Origin: Asterias rubens
Taxonomy: Eukaryota > Echinodermata > Asteroidea > Forcipulatida > Asteriidae
DNA: 64,000 bases
Assembly (NCBI RefSeq): GCF_902459465.1
Contig: NC_047076.1
Coordinates: 10,176,146 to 10,240,145 of the forward strand
Reading direction: 5' to 3'
The notes under the pieces are model-generated. The model worked only from the letters and a program-made list of their open reading frames with translations, was not told where the DNA came from and did not search any database. A program made the position numbers and the translations under genes. Positions within the stretch are counted from its first letter, which is position 1, and the number at the start of each line of letters is the position of its first letter. Shown piece by piece: positions 21,465 to 34,419 of this stretch.

Positions 21465-24400
21465 TTACATACTATCCATCATTTTCTCGAATTCTGTAAG
21501 AAATTATAGGAGAAGTGCAGTATAAAGTTCATGTACCAATAACTGTTTGTAATGGGAGATGTGACCTATTGACTTATATTGGACCATCCCCACAATATTG
21601 GATCTTAAAACAAAACATTACTAATTTTAACCCATTTACTTGTATTGCCTTGAACCAAAAGGGCCCTGGTGTCGGACCTACATGTGGGCAGCCGTTCTGT
21701 GCTTATTGCAGAACTTCTATAATATACAAAGCTGTTTTACTTATTAAAAACAAGGGTAAATGATGGCTGTCCCGCGGTAAGCAAGCACACGGCGAGTGAC
21801 GTAACAATGTAAATTCATGCTTAGTGTTCTGCTTACATAAGAAATCATGGTGAAATACGTTTGTGCTTAGGCCAACGCAAATTTTTCTGTTACAGTAAGT
21901 GCACAACATCTGCTTATACGGGTAAACAGCTTTATGAAATTGGGCCCTGCTTGGTCTTTCATAACGTCACTTTATAAACATACCAGCAAAGCTGATTCTG
22001 CCATCATGGTCGACGTCAACGTTCTTGATTATATCTACTACATCAGCATCGGTTAGAGTCACTCCAAGTCCCTTCATCGTTTCCTTCAGCTCGGCTTTAC
22101 TACACATTGGAATATCAAATTAAACAGACAATTTATATTTCATTCTTACGAACTTGGCGTTGGTTTAGGATTGCACAATTTGACGTCTTTGACCACCATA
22201 TTTGATGAAACGTACGCATTGAGGAAAGGCTATTGGCTGAGAGTTGTACGCAGCGCTGACACGCGTGCACTTTTCCGTTTTGTATTATTAACATATGGTT
22301 GGCCGATGACACTTTGCGCAATCCATCTATAGCGGAAATTTTAATAGATTTTAAATTTGCACCGGGGGGTAAAGACTATTCGTTTAGGTTTCACCCGTAC
22401 ACCGATGTACGTGTTACTGGTAGCACTGTAAACTCATCGGCTTACCCGAGTTCTGTGAACAAAAACACAGGCATATTACTCGGGTGGGATTCGAACCCAC
22501 GATCTTTGCAGTTCTAGAGCAGTGGAATCAAAAATCATCAGTGATCAGCGACAAACATTATAATTGCTTTAATATTAGCTTGTTCGAGACGCGCATCACA
22601 ATGACATTTCAAATTAAAGTTTATGCAATCACACAAACGGAATACACTTAATTCAAAATCACAAAAATTAAAGTAATATCATGAAGTTCTGTGGAAAAAA
22701 ATACAAACCTTATGTAGCCATTGCCATCTCTGTCGAACTTTTTGAACGCTTCTTGCACATTCTGCTTTTCCTTGCCTTTCTGAGCTTCCATCATTTGATA
22801 AAACTCATTCTTATCAATGAAACCATTTGCTGTTAAGAACAAAAACAAACAAATACAAAGGAGACTTGTCACAACATAATTATTTCAAATTGTCAATTAA
22901 TATAAAATCATGGGGCCTACTGTGGAAATGACCAGAAAAGAGGACGTCAAAGGTCTACTCTTTATTTAAAAAGTTGTTATCAATATAGTAAGGCCAAAGC
23001 GGTTGGTATACTTTTTGTAGGACCAAAACCGCAATGCCGACAGATATACACAAAACGTGACGTTTTAAATCACACAATTTGAAATTAAAGGCACACCCAA
23101 GTATCCAACCATAACTTCTACTAGAGTTCCTTTCTTAGCATGATCAGACATAATATCCCATCACTTGATAAACAGCTGTATCGTTGATCAAGAAATCCCA
23201 TTATTCAATAGCAGTTTGACAGTCAGAAAATACAATGTGTTAAGATAATTTTGTTCTGACAGCTGTTCCAAACCCGACAGATATGTCCCCGTTCAAGGAC
23301 TATATTCATACCGAGTGATTGTAATTAAAAGAGCTATTTTAATTGATTTTCAGTTTAAAGATTTTACATTGTCTGTCGTAAAAAAAAGATCAGTTGAGTT
23401 CTGCAGGATACATCGAGAAAGCTATCAACAAAAAGTTTTTCACTCATAATGGAAAAACCCCATAATGAAACTGATGCTTAAATTCCCCAGCCTAGCTGTC
23501 TCAAACTTAATTCTCCAAAAGTTTTGCACGTGTTTTCCCCTTCGTATGCACGTTGTTTTTTTAATCGCTTTGCAATTATCGTTCTGTTTAGAAACCAATG
23601 ACAGATGTCCTACACTTTGAAATTAATACGACAGGAAGGCATCAGCGCTTATAGATTGCTTTGACCAGGGCCCGATTTCGTAGAGCTGCTTTCTGGTTAA
23701 AATGTATCCCTGCTCAGCAATAATTAGCAGGATACCAGTCACAAATTGTACACGTCGCATGGTATTTTGGCTGGTAACCTTATTCTGGTAAGCATAATTT
23801 TGTTATGCATGACTGTTTTTGCGGGTTGACCCTTCTACAAGAGCTATAAATAGTAAAGTCTATAATCGCATGAATGAAGTATAGAGAAAACCCAAGTTGT
23901 ACCATCTTTGTCGACTTTCTTCATTAGTTCAGTCAGTTGAAGTTCAGTTGGATCTCGACCAAGCTTCTTCAGAGCCGCTCCAAACTCACTCTTTGAAACC
24001 TTGCCGTCTTTGTCTGCGTCAAACAGGGCAAAAGCTGCGTCGTATCTTGGCTGTGGAAGGTTACGTACATAAATTAGGTCCAGAATTGTGCAATGTTTTG
24101 CAAAGTTATTTTCATTTGAGTTAAAAAAAGGGTTTCCTACAGTTATTTATTATTAATTAATTATTCACAAATTGTAGATTACAAAATCAAATTAGTTGCC
24201 AATTTGCTATAGGGAGCTTTGTGGACGCTAGGTGGCAGCAGATTTACCAGGTAAATTAATCGTTCTTGCTTATGGGTGCGTTCGTTTAGCTTCCCAGGGT
24301 CGACCCCGGTGTGTGACGGTTTTTTTTCCCAGGACGAACGTGTGCAGATAATAACCCACGTTCGTCCTGGAAAAATAAAATACTACACACCGAGGTCGAC

Positions 24401-26034
24401 CCAGGGAAGCTAAACGAACGCACCCACTGTACGCAAAGACCTTTTCGCAAATACCATTGCGCAAGCGCAGACGGTTGAATGATGTGCATTGTGGGATAGA
24501 TATGGATCAAATTTGGATACCAGCTAGACCACAATGCACCTATAATTCCAAGCTTTACGCGCGCGCCCCAGTATTTGCGAAAAGGTCTAAGCTTACAACA
24601 TAAACGGTCTTGCGCCACCTAGCGTTCAAAAGTTTCCCATTTGTTCTGAACACAAGGTGTATACAACTATAAAGGGTATACATGTACTTCTGGTTATATA
24701 AGGTACCTTCATGAAATTCACAATCTATTTAGTTTATTCATGGTCTTGATCTCGCTCCATTAACTACGTCGAGTTTAACGATTCATACCAGACCCTTTTA
24801 CGATGTATTTTTTTTAGCACCGGATCTATAGTGCGCTTGAGCCATGAAAGCGACCGACTCTATAGGCCTATGCATACCTTTGAGATTTCAACAATAGTGA
24901 AATATTTGGGCTTAAAGGAAACATTGTAAACCGACAATTGGAGCTTTCTTTGTATATAGGATTGGTAAATATTCTGTTTCGTGTTTTCCATTCATCCCAG
25001 GCCCTCAAACGAAGCCCCAGACCACTTGCAAAATAAGCATGTAGGAATATAATAATAATATATACGCCTACAACCGTGGACCTGATTGTTTCTCTTTTAA
25101 TTGTTTATTATTATCCTAACTTTTGTTCAACAACTCTCCTTGGTTCGATGTACACGTTTTCCAACTGTGGACCTTTCCCGAACCGTGGACCCTATTGCCC
25201 TCTTTTGTTTTAGGTCCCCGGTTTGAATGTATCTACTCATAGCTTCACACACCGCGTCATTGATTTAAAGGCACATACACGCAAACAATAAGGGCACCCC
25301 CATTTATCAATTTATTTATAAACATAAACATTTTCACATCCCACGCATCCCAAACACGCAAAAAAGAATCACCCAAAACGTTGTTTTCTCTCATGAACAT
25401 TCCGCCCACCTACGGGCCTTGACTCCTTTGTTTGCTGTTAGAAGCAAACTTTTGTCAAAGTTGTGCGATATTTTTGGTGGGGGTTTTGAGATGCACCTAC
25501 TTTATGCGCTAGACCAAAACCCCCACTCACATGCTACGGTATTGTTTGAAGGCGCAGAGTATAACAGAACAAATCTGCTAAACTTTTTGGAACAAACTCA
25601 AACGTATTATGTGGTGTAGGAACTTATTGGAAACATATTTAACAATCATAACACTTTCTATATGTACAAGGCCACTGTATGAATGGCATGCTAAAGTTGT
25701 TGATTTTGTTATTTTCATGCTTACTTAATGCACCAGGATGAGATTTTATTGAAAGAACTTCAAAATATTTATTGTTGACGATCATGGTCATGTACTGTAG
25801 CTGTTCAAACTATCTTGCAAAAGTAAACAGACCGGAGGTTTTAAACAATGAAATACTAGTTGAACAAACAGATAAACATGTCATAATGTATGTTTACATT
25901 GAAGTTAGTGGTTGCATACATTTAAAAAAAGAGAAAATAATTATGGTGAAAGTTAAATGATTTAACCCATACAGTCAGTGTGAACATTATGCTGAGATAT
26001 GCAATTATTACAAATGTATACTCACGTTTGCCAT
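21465..26034 (-). CDS. Calmodulin-like EF-hand protein, 140 aa, 5 exons
   Basis: Probable cytosolic calcium sensor. Coding exons in transcript order: 26026-26034, 23903-24050, 22709-22829, 21984-22099, 21465-21493. All have GT-AG borders and phases join. Four complete EF-hand loops occupy residues 14-25, 50-61, 85-96 and 121-132 (DADKDGKVSKSE, DKDANGFIDKNE, DRDGNGYISKAE, DVDHDGRISFAE). Each has acidic position 1 and Glu at position 12, so all should bind calcium. The Glu of loop 4 is split across the last intron. Length and spacing resemble calmodulin (149 aa), but the N-terminus is shorter and the EF2-EF3 linker slightly shorter. Sequence divergence rules out canonical calmodulin; troponin C-like is an alternative name. 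The first exon encodes only Met-Ala-Asn and is preceded by a TATA box at a sensible distance. It ends in KMMDSM. Confidence 0.92.
21663..21950. mobile_element. GGGCCC-family MITE, enlarged copy
   Basis: The left end AGGGCCCTGGTGTCGG and right end TTTATGAAATTGGGCCCTGC are the family's termini; GCTTATTGCAGAAC and CTGCTTATACGGG are internal. It ends about 30 bases from the donor of exon 4 of the calmodulin-like gene. Confidence 0.6.
22325..22530 (-). mobile_element. SINE-like element with tRNA-like end
   Basis: The plus-strand body has TTTGCACCGGGGGGTAAAGA, TACACCGATGTACGTG and CCCGAGTTCTGTGAAC. It ends in TGGGATTCGAACCCACGATC and TTCTAGAGCAGTG. The complement contains GGTTCGAATCC, a Pol III B box match. 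Relatives are at 29885-29985 and 40105-40655. Confidence 0.7.
23666..23820. mobile_element. GGGCCC-family MITE, partial
   Basis: It starts AGGGCCCGATTTCGTAGAGC and has the family core ATACCAGTCACAAATTGTAC and GGCTGGTAACCTTATTCTGG. The right end is lost. It is close to exon 2 of the calmodulin-like gene. Confidence 0.7.
24212..24638. mobile_element. TIR element containing a nested 154-bp MITE
   Basis: The outer inverted ends share GGGA..CTTTTG.ACGCTAGGTGGC. The nested element 24273-24426 has TGGGTGCGTTCG ends and is a sister of 18936-19092. Next to it lies another palindrome (AGACCTTTTCGCAAATAC with GTATTTGCGAAAAGGTCT, about 24436-24593). All of it is in intron 1 of the calmodulin-like gene. 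Confidence 0.8.
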
Positions 26035-26137
26035 GGCTGAAGTTGAAAATGTTGAATCTTGGGGAATACGAACAAGTTGCGGACCACTCACCGATGATTA
26101 AAACAAGATATGAAATAACTCTACTATACTCGGGCAA

Positions 26138-26145
26138 TATATATA
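26138..26145 (-). promoter_or_regulatory. TATA box of the calmodulin-like gene
   Basis: TATATATA on the minus strand, 103 bases upstream of the start codon. This predicts a transcription start near 26114 and an 80-base 5' leader in exon 1. Position and context are good; no transcript data. Confidence 0.6.
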
Positions 26146-28073
26146 GACTTGTGCACAATGCGCCCATCCCTTATTATTCGTATCACTTCTAATATTACTC
26201 CGCACTCATGTAGTCCCAACAAAAACTTATCAAACATGACGTCATAATTCTCGTCTGATCTCCTAACCAAACAAAGCCTATTCATGATTAGTTGTATAAA
26301 CGCCGCATGTGGGTGCAGTTTTTAATATAATATTTGGTATTCAAATGCAAAAACACTTGATATGTATTATGGATTTTTGTCAACTCAATATACGGCGCAG
26401 TGTAAGCGGGGTTTTATGGTCATGGTCGGTATAGTTTAATTTCCATGTAGTGTAAACTTCAAGGGCATTTTTCTCTTTGGCATAACACAGTGATATTATA
26501 ATACCGATACTAGGGTTGGGTAAATAATCTAACAAAATATGTTATAGATCAATATTAAAGGGGAAGTACATCATTGTTTTGTGGAAGATTAAATTAATTC
26601 CTATTTGCAAACATTTTTCATTAGTAGTTCAGTCGCTTTTCGTTTGAGGATTTGAACGTTCGTCCCGTAAGGATTTCATGGCAATCGGATTAACAAATTA
26701 ATTAATTAATTGTGATTTTGTTTGCTATTCCCATACAATGTTCCCTACAGTTTTCAGATTGGTAGATTTCTCTGGAGGATGGGTATCGTACTTGTTGAGG
26801 ATGCAGACGAGAACTATGTTGTTTCATATTGACAGCAATATAACTGCCTGTAGAAGGCCACCCACATTCCTTAGAAAAGTGTTTCCTTATATAAAAAGTG
26901 CGAGAGTATTATGTCTAATGTTATTGTCCTCTATAGTTGGTTCACGTACTATTTGTTATTGTACCCGAGTATAAGCCTAGTATTCTATTTATGTGATCAA
27001 TCATTCTGCGATTCTGATAGATGATTCAATTTAAACACGCGGACACTTCAACGCATGTTTTCGCCAAGGCAGCACACTCATTTGACTGTGCGTTTTCGGG
27101 TGGTTTTTTTCCGGGTACATCCATTTTGATTCGGGTTTCGGGTCCCCGTTACATCCAGGGCCCAATCATAAAGCTGCTTAAGCAGAAAATATTGCTTAAC
27201 TTTTTTTCTGCTTAACAGAATTGAGCAGTGTACCATTCACAAATTGTACATGTGACATAATTGTTTTATATCATTTAAAGGAACTACAGAATTGTTTTTG
27301 CTAACAAAACAGCCGTGGCGGTAAGCACTTAATGTAAATCCACCAAAACCCTACAGGTTTGAGATCGATCGGCCATCTGGGTCACGAGAAGTTAGTGAAA
27401 AAAACAATTGCACATTTTTTGCATGACATCGATTTAAAAAAAGAAAATAATAAAACGCTCACTGTGCGAAAAACTCCTACCGGAATATTATTTTGATTAA
27501 GTTCTCATCAGACAGAAATATTTCAAGGAATGTTTTGTATAATAGTTATCATTAGACGATTGTTGTCTTCTCACCAATTACGTAATGTTCCTCGATTTAT
27601 TTTTCGGCATGAAAGTTACAAGAGAATTGCAAGAAATTTGATCTTATTCACCTCATTCTCAGGGTAATAGAATTGACAAAATGGAACAGGAACCGGACCT
27701 CTGTTTTCAGGATACCTGAATACCCGGTATACCTGGCACAGGCTTAGTGATACACGTTCGCCAAGCAGTCCATTTTATTGGAGGTGGATCACTTCATCTT
27801 ATTCAAGAAACAATCATCATCATTTCTTATTCAAGAATTGTTCTTTTAAGAACAATTCTTGAAAATACTTGTTATAATGGATGAATATTTTCAGGTTCTA
27901 ACATGTTCCACTCTAGGTACACGCCAGAAATACACTGGTACCCAGCTATTAATAATGCTAATCACGGAACAAAAAAACACACAAAAGCCTTTAGTACAAA
28001 TGAATTATGTCGAAATTAACATGTCGGTTTTTATCATTGTTCAATAAAGCCTACTGCAACATTCTCAATACAA

Positions 28074-28293
28074 TTAAAGGCATGGACAATATAATTGGTA
28101 GTTACTCAAAACAATGTTAGCATAAAAGCTTACTGGTAACGAGCAATGGGGAGCTGCTGATAGATAAACATTGTGAGAAACGGTTTCCTCTGAAGTAACA
28201 TAGTTTTTGAGAAAGAGAGATTTGTTATTGTTTTGCATGTGTTGGGATACACCAAGTGAGAAGACTGGTACCAAAGGTGTCCAGTGCCTTTAA
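28074..28293. mobile_element. Short TIR element of the AAAGGCAGTGGACAC family
   Basis: Ends are ATTAAAGGCATGGACAATAT and GGTGTCCAGTGCCTTTAAT. The internal ACACCAAGTGAGAAGACTGG matches the family. The middle is deleted relative to 48669-49064. Confidence 0.8.
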
Positions 28294-29884
28294 TGTAATT
28301 ACAATGACTAGTAAACTTGCAGGCTGTGACTTACCAAAACAGATTTACTATTTTTTTTACCCACAAGTTTTATTGTCAAATTATATCCATACCATCTTAA
28401 GCTTCTCATATCACTTATTTTATCCCTTGTATAAAGTCAGTGTATATTTTAGAAGGATTAAAACAAGAATTATGGTGGTATATGAAACATGTTCGTACTG
28501 TTATGGGAGATCAGGTAAGAAAGGTTTCGTGTTACAGAGTATGTTTGATGTTTAGGCCAAGTAACAAAACCAAGCTCATTCTTTGTACGGGATTATCTGA
28601 TCAAATCCTGCTTGGAATGCAATTAAAATGAAATAATAGACGAGGTGTAGTTGCTTGAGGTACATCATTGATTGGAAATAATGGCAATACGCTGATAGAC
28701 TATATGTGCTTATGACGCAATTTTTTTTTTTTTTTAGTAGAGTATAGAATTATTAAAATAAAATTCCCTTCTAAATCGATTTAGAAAGACACAGATGCAC
28801 AATACTGAAAAGCACTACGACAATGCCAACTTTAAAACCAGGGGAAAAAATGGCTCGGGGCAAGTGTACAGTATTATTGGTAACACGTGTTTACTGCAAC
28901 ATCAGCAACAACAACAGTAACAATCTTCAAGACCTTTTATGCATTTCCTATTAAAATTAGTCCACCGTTGCAAAATGAACATGACTTCTCAGTGGGCTTG
29001 AACTAATAAACAATTATATTCATTTTACATGGACGTCGTCATTCTTAAAACGTTGCTTGCTAGTAATAAACTCATCGTTAAAATGTTTTATTTGGTACGC
29101 TATACTGGGCCGGCCAGGGACGCATCACGCTTGCATGAGCTTAGTGTAAAGGACTCGGTTGTGGTTTTCTAAAGGGACCAAACGGAATCATTAAAGGAGC
29201 ATTGAAAGAAAGAGAAAGGAGTTTAACTCCGACTGATACATGCACAATAAACACATAACCTCGACAAAAAGTATTCTCTTTAGGTTTTTGTTGTTTTGAT
29301 TATTTTTATTTTATTTATTTTTTTATTCATTTTTGTTATTGTTTTTATTTTATTTTTATTTTTATTTTATTAATTTGTTTTAATTTGGTGTATCTCTGTC
29401 TCGTTATTATTATTTTTTTGAGGGGGGGCTGGAGGTCGGTTGCTGTCGGGTTTTGTTTTCATTAATTTTGGCATAATGACCAAGTTTGCTGCCGTTTGCA
29501 CTTGTTTGTTGTATGGGTGATTTAAGAGGATTGAGAATGGTCTTCACTATAACATAATAAACAATTATGAAACAAGAAGTTCACTTTAAGTTTCTCGGGT
29601 AATGGAAATGATGGAACAGGAACCGGACGGTATGTGTAATTGGATACCCGGTTAGGCCTACCTGCCACAGACACGTTGGCCACGTGCACCTTTGGAAGGA
29701 ATGTCACAATTCATCTCATGCACGAATAAAATCTTAATTTTCATTCAAGAAAAGTATTCTCTTTTTGTCTAGGCCTATGTTCATTTAAAGATTAAGCACA
29801 CAAAGTTTTGCAAAATAATTTATACTCAAAAGTTTGGGTTGATCTTGTACAATTTATGTCATATTATGTCTTAGCAATGATACT

Positions 29885-29985
29885 AAGTACTTTCTCGAGT
29901 TCTGTAAAAAAAAATCGTAAGTATCATTTTATCCGGGTGTGGGATTCGAACCCATGACCTTTGCAATTCTAGAGCAGTGTCAAAA
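29885..29985 (-). mobile_element. SINE-like fragment with tRNA-like end
   Basis: It carries CTTTCTCGAGTTCTGTAAA, TGGGATTCGAACCCATGACC and GCAATTCTAGAGCAGTGTC, and belongs to the same family as 22325-22530. Confidence 0.7.
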
Positions 29986-30456
29986 TTAAAATTGTTTATC
30001 CCCGATGCAAATTTAACATTATATAATAATTTTATATACTTTTACGTATTTTGTACTGTGTATAGGGCGTTTGACCATTCCTTTAAAAATATTAAAAATA
30101 TTTCCCAGCCGGTATAGTCGTTGGATTTAGTTGACTGATTTCAGTGTGGATGTCTAATTTCAGTTAACAGTAGCACTCGGTAGATGCATTGAGCTCATAC
30201 ATGCAGTTGTACAATAGTGCTCCACAGTCTGACACTGGGACGTGTTGAAAGATACAACAACATTAACATAAACAAATTCTCTGTGAACCAGCTGCCGCAT
30301 TGAAATAATGGGCCATTATTCAAAGCTACGCCTGTGTGTAACGATGAGTTTAAGTAACTGACATGGTCATACAAAAAATAATGTTTAAAATTGTTGTATT
30401 AAAAAACATACAAGGGCATACTAGTAGGCCAGCCAAAGTATGAAATTACACTTTGG

Positions 30457-33400
30457 ACGGCATAGTTTGTTAATGGCTGGCATCCATGCTAGATGTATGG
30501 ATCATGGGCTCGGGAAGACGATTAGGGTGGATGCCCAGCTTGATTTTAAATTTTAAGGTCATTTTGGGGTCAAAAGGTCAAAAAAGGTAAAAAATCAATA
30601 TTTTCAAAATTTGTGAAAACATTAATCAAGGTAAATATACCCAGGCAGTTTTTGAGAAGAAAAAATTAATTCAAATACCACCTTCATGTGGGGTCTACGA
30701 CTCACTTTAAGGTCAAAATTTCAAAAAAGGAAAAAGATTTGGGCAGTTTTTAGTTTAAAAAAAATTCATATTACATTGGTAAATTGAAACAAGAAATGCG
30801 TATGCTGATTCATGCAATTAGTTTGATATATTAGTTGCATAGTTTGACGAGCTCAAAAACTGCATGTCTGATATCAAAGTTATTTTTGCTCCCAATCTTC
30901 CCAAGTACATGTACGCAGTTAAATACTCAACTTTTATTAGTGAATTAACAAAGTTGAACATTCTTTTTTTTTGCAGTAAAATGTTGTTTTATCCTAGTTA
31001 TGCCTATACATTGTAGTTACGATGGGGGTATGGGGTATTGTGCAGTGATACAGTGTATACTTTCTTATCTGGAGTGCCATTATTCAAAGCTAACTCCAGA
31101 GCTACATATAACCAGGCACACCAAAACCACTACAGCTTGACATACTTTTATGCCAAGTTTCTTTGATGAAAGAATTCTCACAACTCTTCAGGCACTAGCA
31201 GACCGCAATGACACTCTCATCACTTTGATCAATTACTTTGTGGACATAACACAGGTCAGAAACATACCACCATCACAGTTGCCCGGCCACTATACACATC
31301 AGGAAGAAATGAACTTAAACCGGCAAGTCCAAAGTTTGAGATTTAATTTTTTTTCAAGGGAGGAACTACGTCTGCTTCAACTTTGTGAAGGATTGCCAAC
31401 ACATGGAAAGTACTGGGCTTGGTTAGGCCTACTTGTGGACAGAGGCAGGTGTCAATGAAGCCAATAATTTATGACTGAGCCCATAACTTCAAGGCAAAGC
31501 ATACTTCCTGCGAGGCTCTGTGGCACATAAACGGTCTGTGCTTGAAACTTGGTTGGTTAAAATTGTTTTAACAAGAATAATGTGGAAGTTGATAAACTTG
31601 CCCAAAGTTTGGTTAAGTAGTTCAAATAGGGGGGGGCGGCAATCACACAGCAGAACTCTCCAAAGCACAGTAGGCCAGCTGTCAGATTTTCTAAGGAGTG
31701 ACAATGGTCATGAGCTCATAAACAAATTCAACAAGCACTCTAGAAATCCATACTCCCAACTGTGGTCTCATTACATTGAGATGGTGGAGATTGAGATCCA
31801 CAATACTCGGAAAGCCAGATACTTGATCACCAATCTGGGAGCTTTTTCCGCAATGCTGCCGTCCCCATCATCTTTGACCACAGTAACTTTGATCATTAGG
31901 GATGTGTTCATCTGGCAGATATGAAACTCCTCAAGAAGACAGAGATGTTGATGATGTTTAGAAGCTTTCATAACAAACAGTAAGATTTGATGTGTTCCGA
32001 CTAAACCCAACCTTGGCGAAGAAGATGACACAGACTCTGATATTGTTAGAGAGATACCTCTGGTATCTTTGACAACCAAAGACATGCACCAGTTGATGTG
32101 GTATAAAGTGATCTTCTATCAACTCCAGATCATGGAACGCAGTATATAATGACCATCTGGCTGGAAGCACCGTCTGCTTCAAGAAACTGGGTTTTAGTGA
32201 CGCAAAAATATTGCGCAAAAACTTTCTCTGATCTGTACAATATTAATGTTTCAACCAAACGAATTATGTACGGTACAAAAGCCTATCAAAACGATTGCTC
32301 AATGCTGCCACTGCTCAATGCTCAATGGCTCAATGCTGCTACTGGAACCTACAACGTGGTCTTGATCCCTAGATTGGAGAGGGCTCCACCAAGGCACAGT
32401 CAAAGAGAAGGGGAAAGAAAAAGCCAATTCGAAAGTTCATCGATAGACCCGGGTTCCACTCCTACACGTCAGGTATGGGCTATTGAACAAAGCTAATCTC
32501 AAGTTCTTGTCAGACGTTTTCGTAGAGAAGGGCAAGGGTCTACTGGAAAGATGAGGAATAGTACAGGCGGGGGTTCCTTTATGTTACGGAAGCCATGGTC
32601 CTTTTAGGAGAGATGACGTTTTGAGGACACCTTAGCAGGCTGACACCCGGTTGATGCTTCATGCATAGAGGCAGTCAATGAAGGATATTAAAGAGTGATT
32701 TGCAGGTGGAGAAATGTCACTTCTGGTGAACTTAGTGTGTTCAAAAGCGTCAGAAACTTGGAAAGAAATGCACGTTAATTACCCGATACGTGCAGTGAGA
32801 GACTTGCCAACCTGTAAGGCAGCTTACATGCTCTTACATGGTGCGAAACAGCCTCTCCTACCTGACCATTGGGAAAAGAAAGTCTCTGAAAAGCAAAATA
32901 AGTTAATATGTGTCAAGGGAATCGGCCGTAATGGAGAACTTGCTCTCATTTAGCAGTTTGGTAACACTTGTGCACCTTGGTATAAAATCATCAACCTTGT
33001 CAGGCTCCAACTCTTTGGTAAATAAGGCGAAGAAGCGTCTGGAGATGTTATTGCCAACAAGAGATGCACTGGAACTTCACACAGCATAAACTAGGAACAC
33101 ATGGACGTCTCATCTCTCACACTGACACAGACACACATGATCTTAAAAGAAAGAGGTTACCTGGAAGACTACCTCAATCTCAGATGCTTGATTTGAGCTA
33201 GTTTTATAAGGGTGCAAGTCAAACTGTAAAACTATGTCAAACTGTTCTGCGTGAATAGTATACAAGTACCTTTTTGTTTCATTTACCACATAGGAAAAAT
33301 TTATATGATTTTTTTTAATGCCTTGGTATACTGACCTTTCAAAAAAAGTTGTTTTCAAACAATTATATGCATTGCTGGGATAGGAAGTGCAAAACACTGT

Positions 33401-34419
33401 GTTATGCTCAGGATACGCACTTTTTGAGAAAATTGCAATTTAAGATTTAATTTTCCTATACGTTTGTGTAAAAGACAAAAGATTAACTGATAATTTCACA
33501 GACTTGGCATGTCAATTTGATGATGAAACTATATTTAATGGATAGATCTGCCGCCTGGGGTAAAATTTGGCGGAAAAAACAAACATTTTTGGCACTGACC
33601 TAAATATGACCTTACATGAAGGTGGTATTTGAATGTTTTTTTTTCAAAAACTGCCTGGGTACATTTAACTTTCAAAAGAAAGTTGTTTGAAACATGCACC
33701 ATTGTGATGGGGGAATGCAAAAATGCTGGTATACTCAAAATGTACACTTTTCAAGATAATCACACTTTTACGTTTTGCTTTGCCGTACGTTTGTGTACAA
33801 GGTCAAAGTTTGTCCGTTAATTACATACGTTTGTCATATCAACATTAACTTAAAAATACATTTTATGGATAGATCTATCACTTGGGGTCGAATTCTGTGA
33901 AAATTTCAAAAATGCAAATTTTTTGCCTTTTTTGAAATTTTGACCTTAAAATGACTCGTTAAGACCCCACATGAAGGTGGTATTTGAATTAATATTTTTC
34001 TCTCAAAAACTGCCTGGGTATATTAACCTTTCAAAAAAAGTTGTTTGAAACCAATATATGCACCAATGAGGATGGGGAGAGCAAAAACAATGGGTGTACT
34101 CCAAATGTACCCTTTTTAAGATAATCACACTTTTACACTTCGTTTTGCTATACATTTGTGCACAAGGTCAAAGTTTATACGTTAATTACATAGGTTTGTA
34201 GTATCAACATAAAGTTAAAAATACATTTTATGGATAGATCTATCGAATATGATTAAAGTTTTCACAATTTTGAAAATATTGATTTTTGACCTTTTTTGAC
34301 CTTTTGACCCCGATATGACCTTAAAATTCAAATCAAGCTGGGCATCCACCCTAATCGTCTTCCCGAGCCCATGATCCATACATCTAGCATGGATGCCAGC
34401 CATTAACAAACTATGCCGT
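30457..34419 (+). mobile_element. 3.96-kb TIR transposon, eroded
   Basis: The ends are inverted copies of about 165 bp beginning ACGGCATAGTTTGTTAATGG and running through GCATCCATGCTAGATGTATG and AGCTTGAT. Further inside, left and right share CAAAAACTGCCTGGGTA and CATGAAGGTGGTATTTGAAT. The right subterminal part is itself a repeat (starts near 33335, 33669, 34027; period about 335-358). The centre carries coding remnants (31150-33090). No clear target duplication was found. Confidence 0.85.
31150..33090 (+). pseudogene. Broken transposon-encoded ORF
   Basis: The plus strand has discontinuous frames with several stops and frameshifts. Pieces include DERILTTLQALADRNDTL, INKFNKHSRNPYSQLWSHYI, PIIFDHSN and, near the end, VNKAKKRLEM and LLPTRDALELHTA. 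From memory these match a large uncharacterised ORF common in fish and marine invertebrates, with motifs like FWxxYIxMV, NYARWxxxYLxDM and LPPTRDAL. I do not know its catalytic class. It is certainly inactive here. Confidence 0.55.

Larger units (their letters stand above)
26146..30456. other. Gene-free interval with scattered repeats
   Basis: I see no conserved coding exon. Contents: a partial GGGCCC-family MITE (27157-27245), a T-rich stretch (29280-29400) and the elements listed separately at 28074 and 29885. Two related blocks also occur at about 27660-27770 and 29590-29705, sharing GGAACAGGAACCGGAC. Confidence 0.6.

Noticed and set aside
25419..26192. Small plus-strand open frames opposite the calmodulin-like promoter
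   Set aside because: Short, unrelated to known proteins, and the sense strand here is explained by the minus-strand promoter and first exon.
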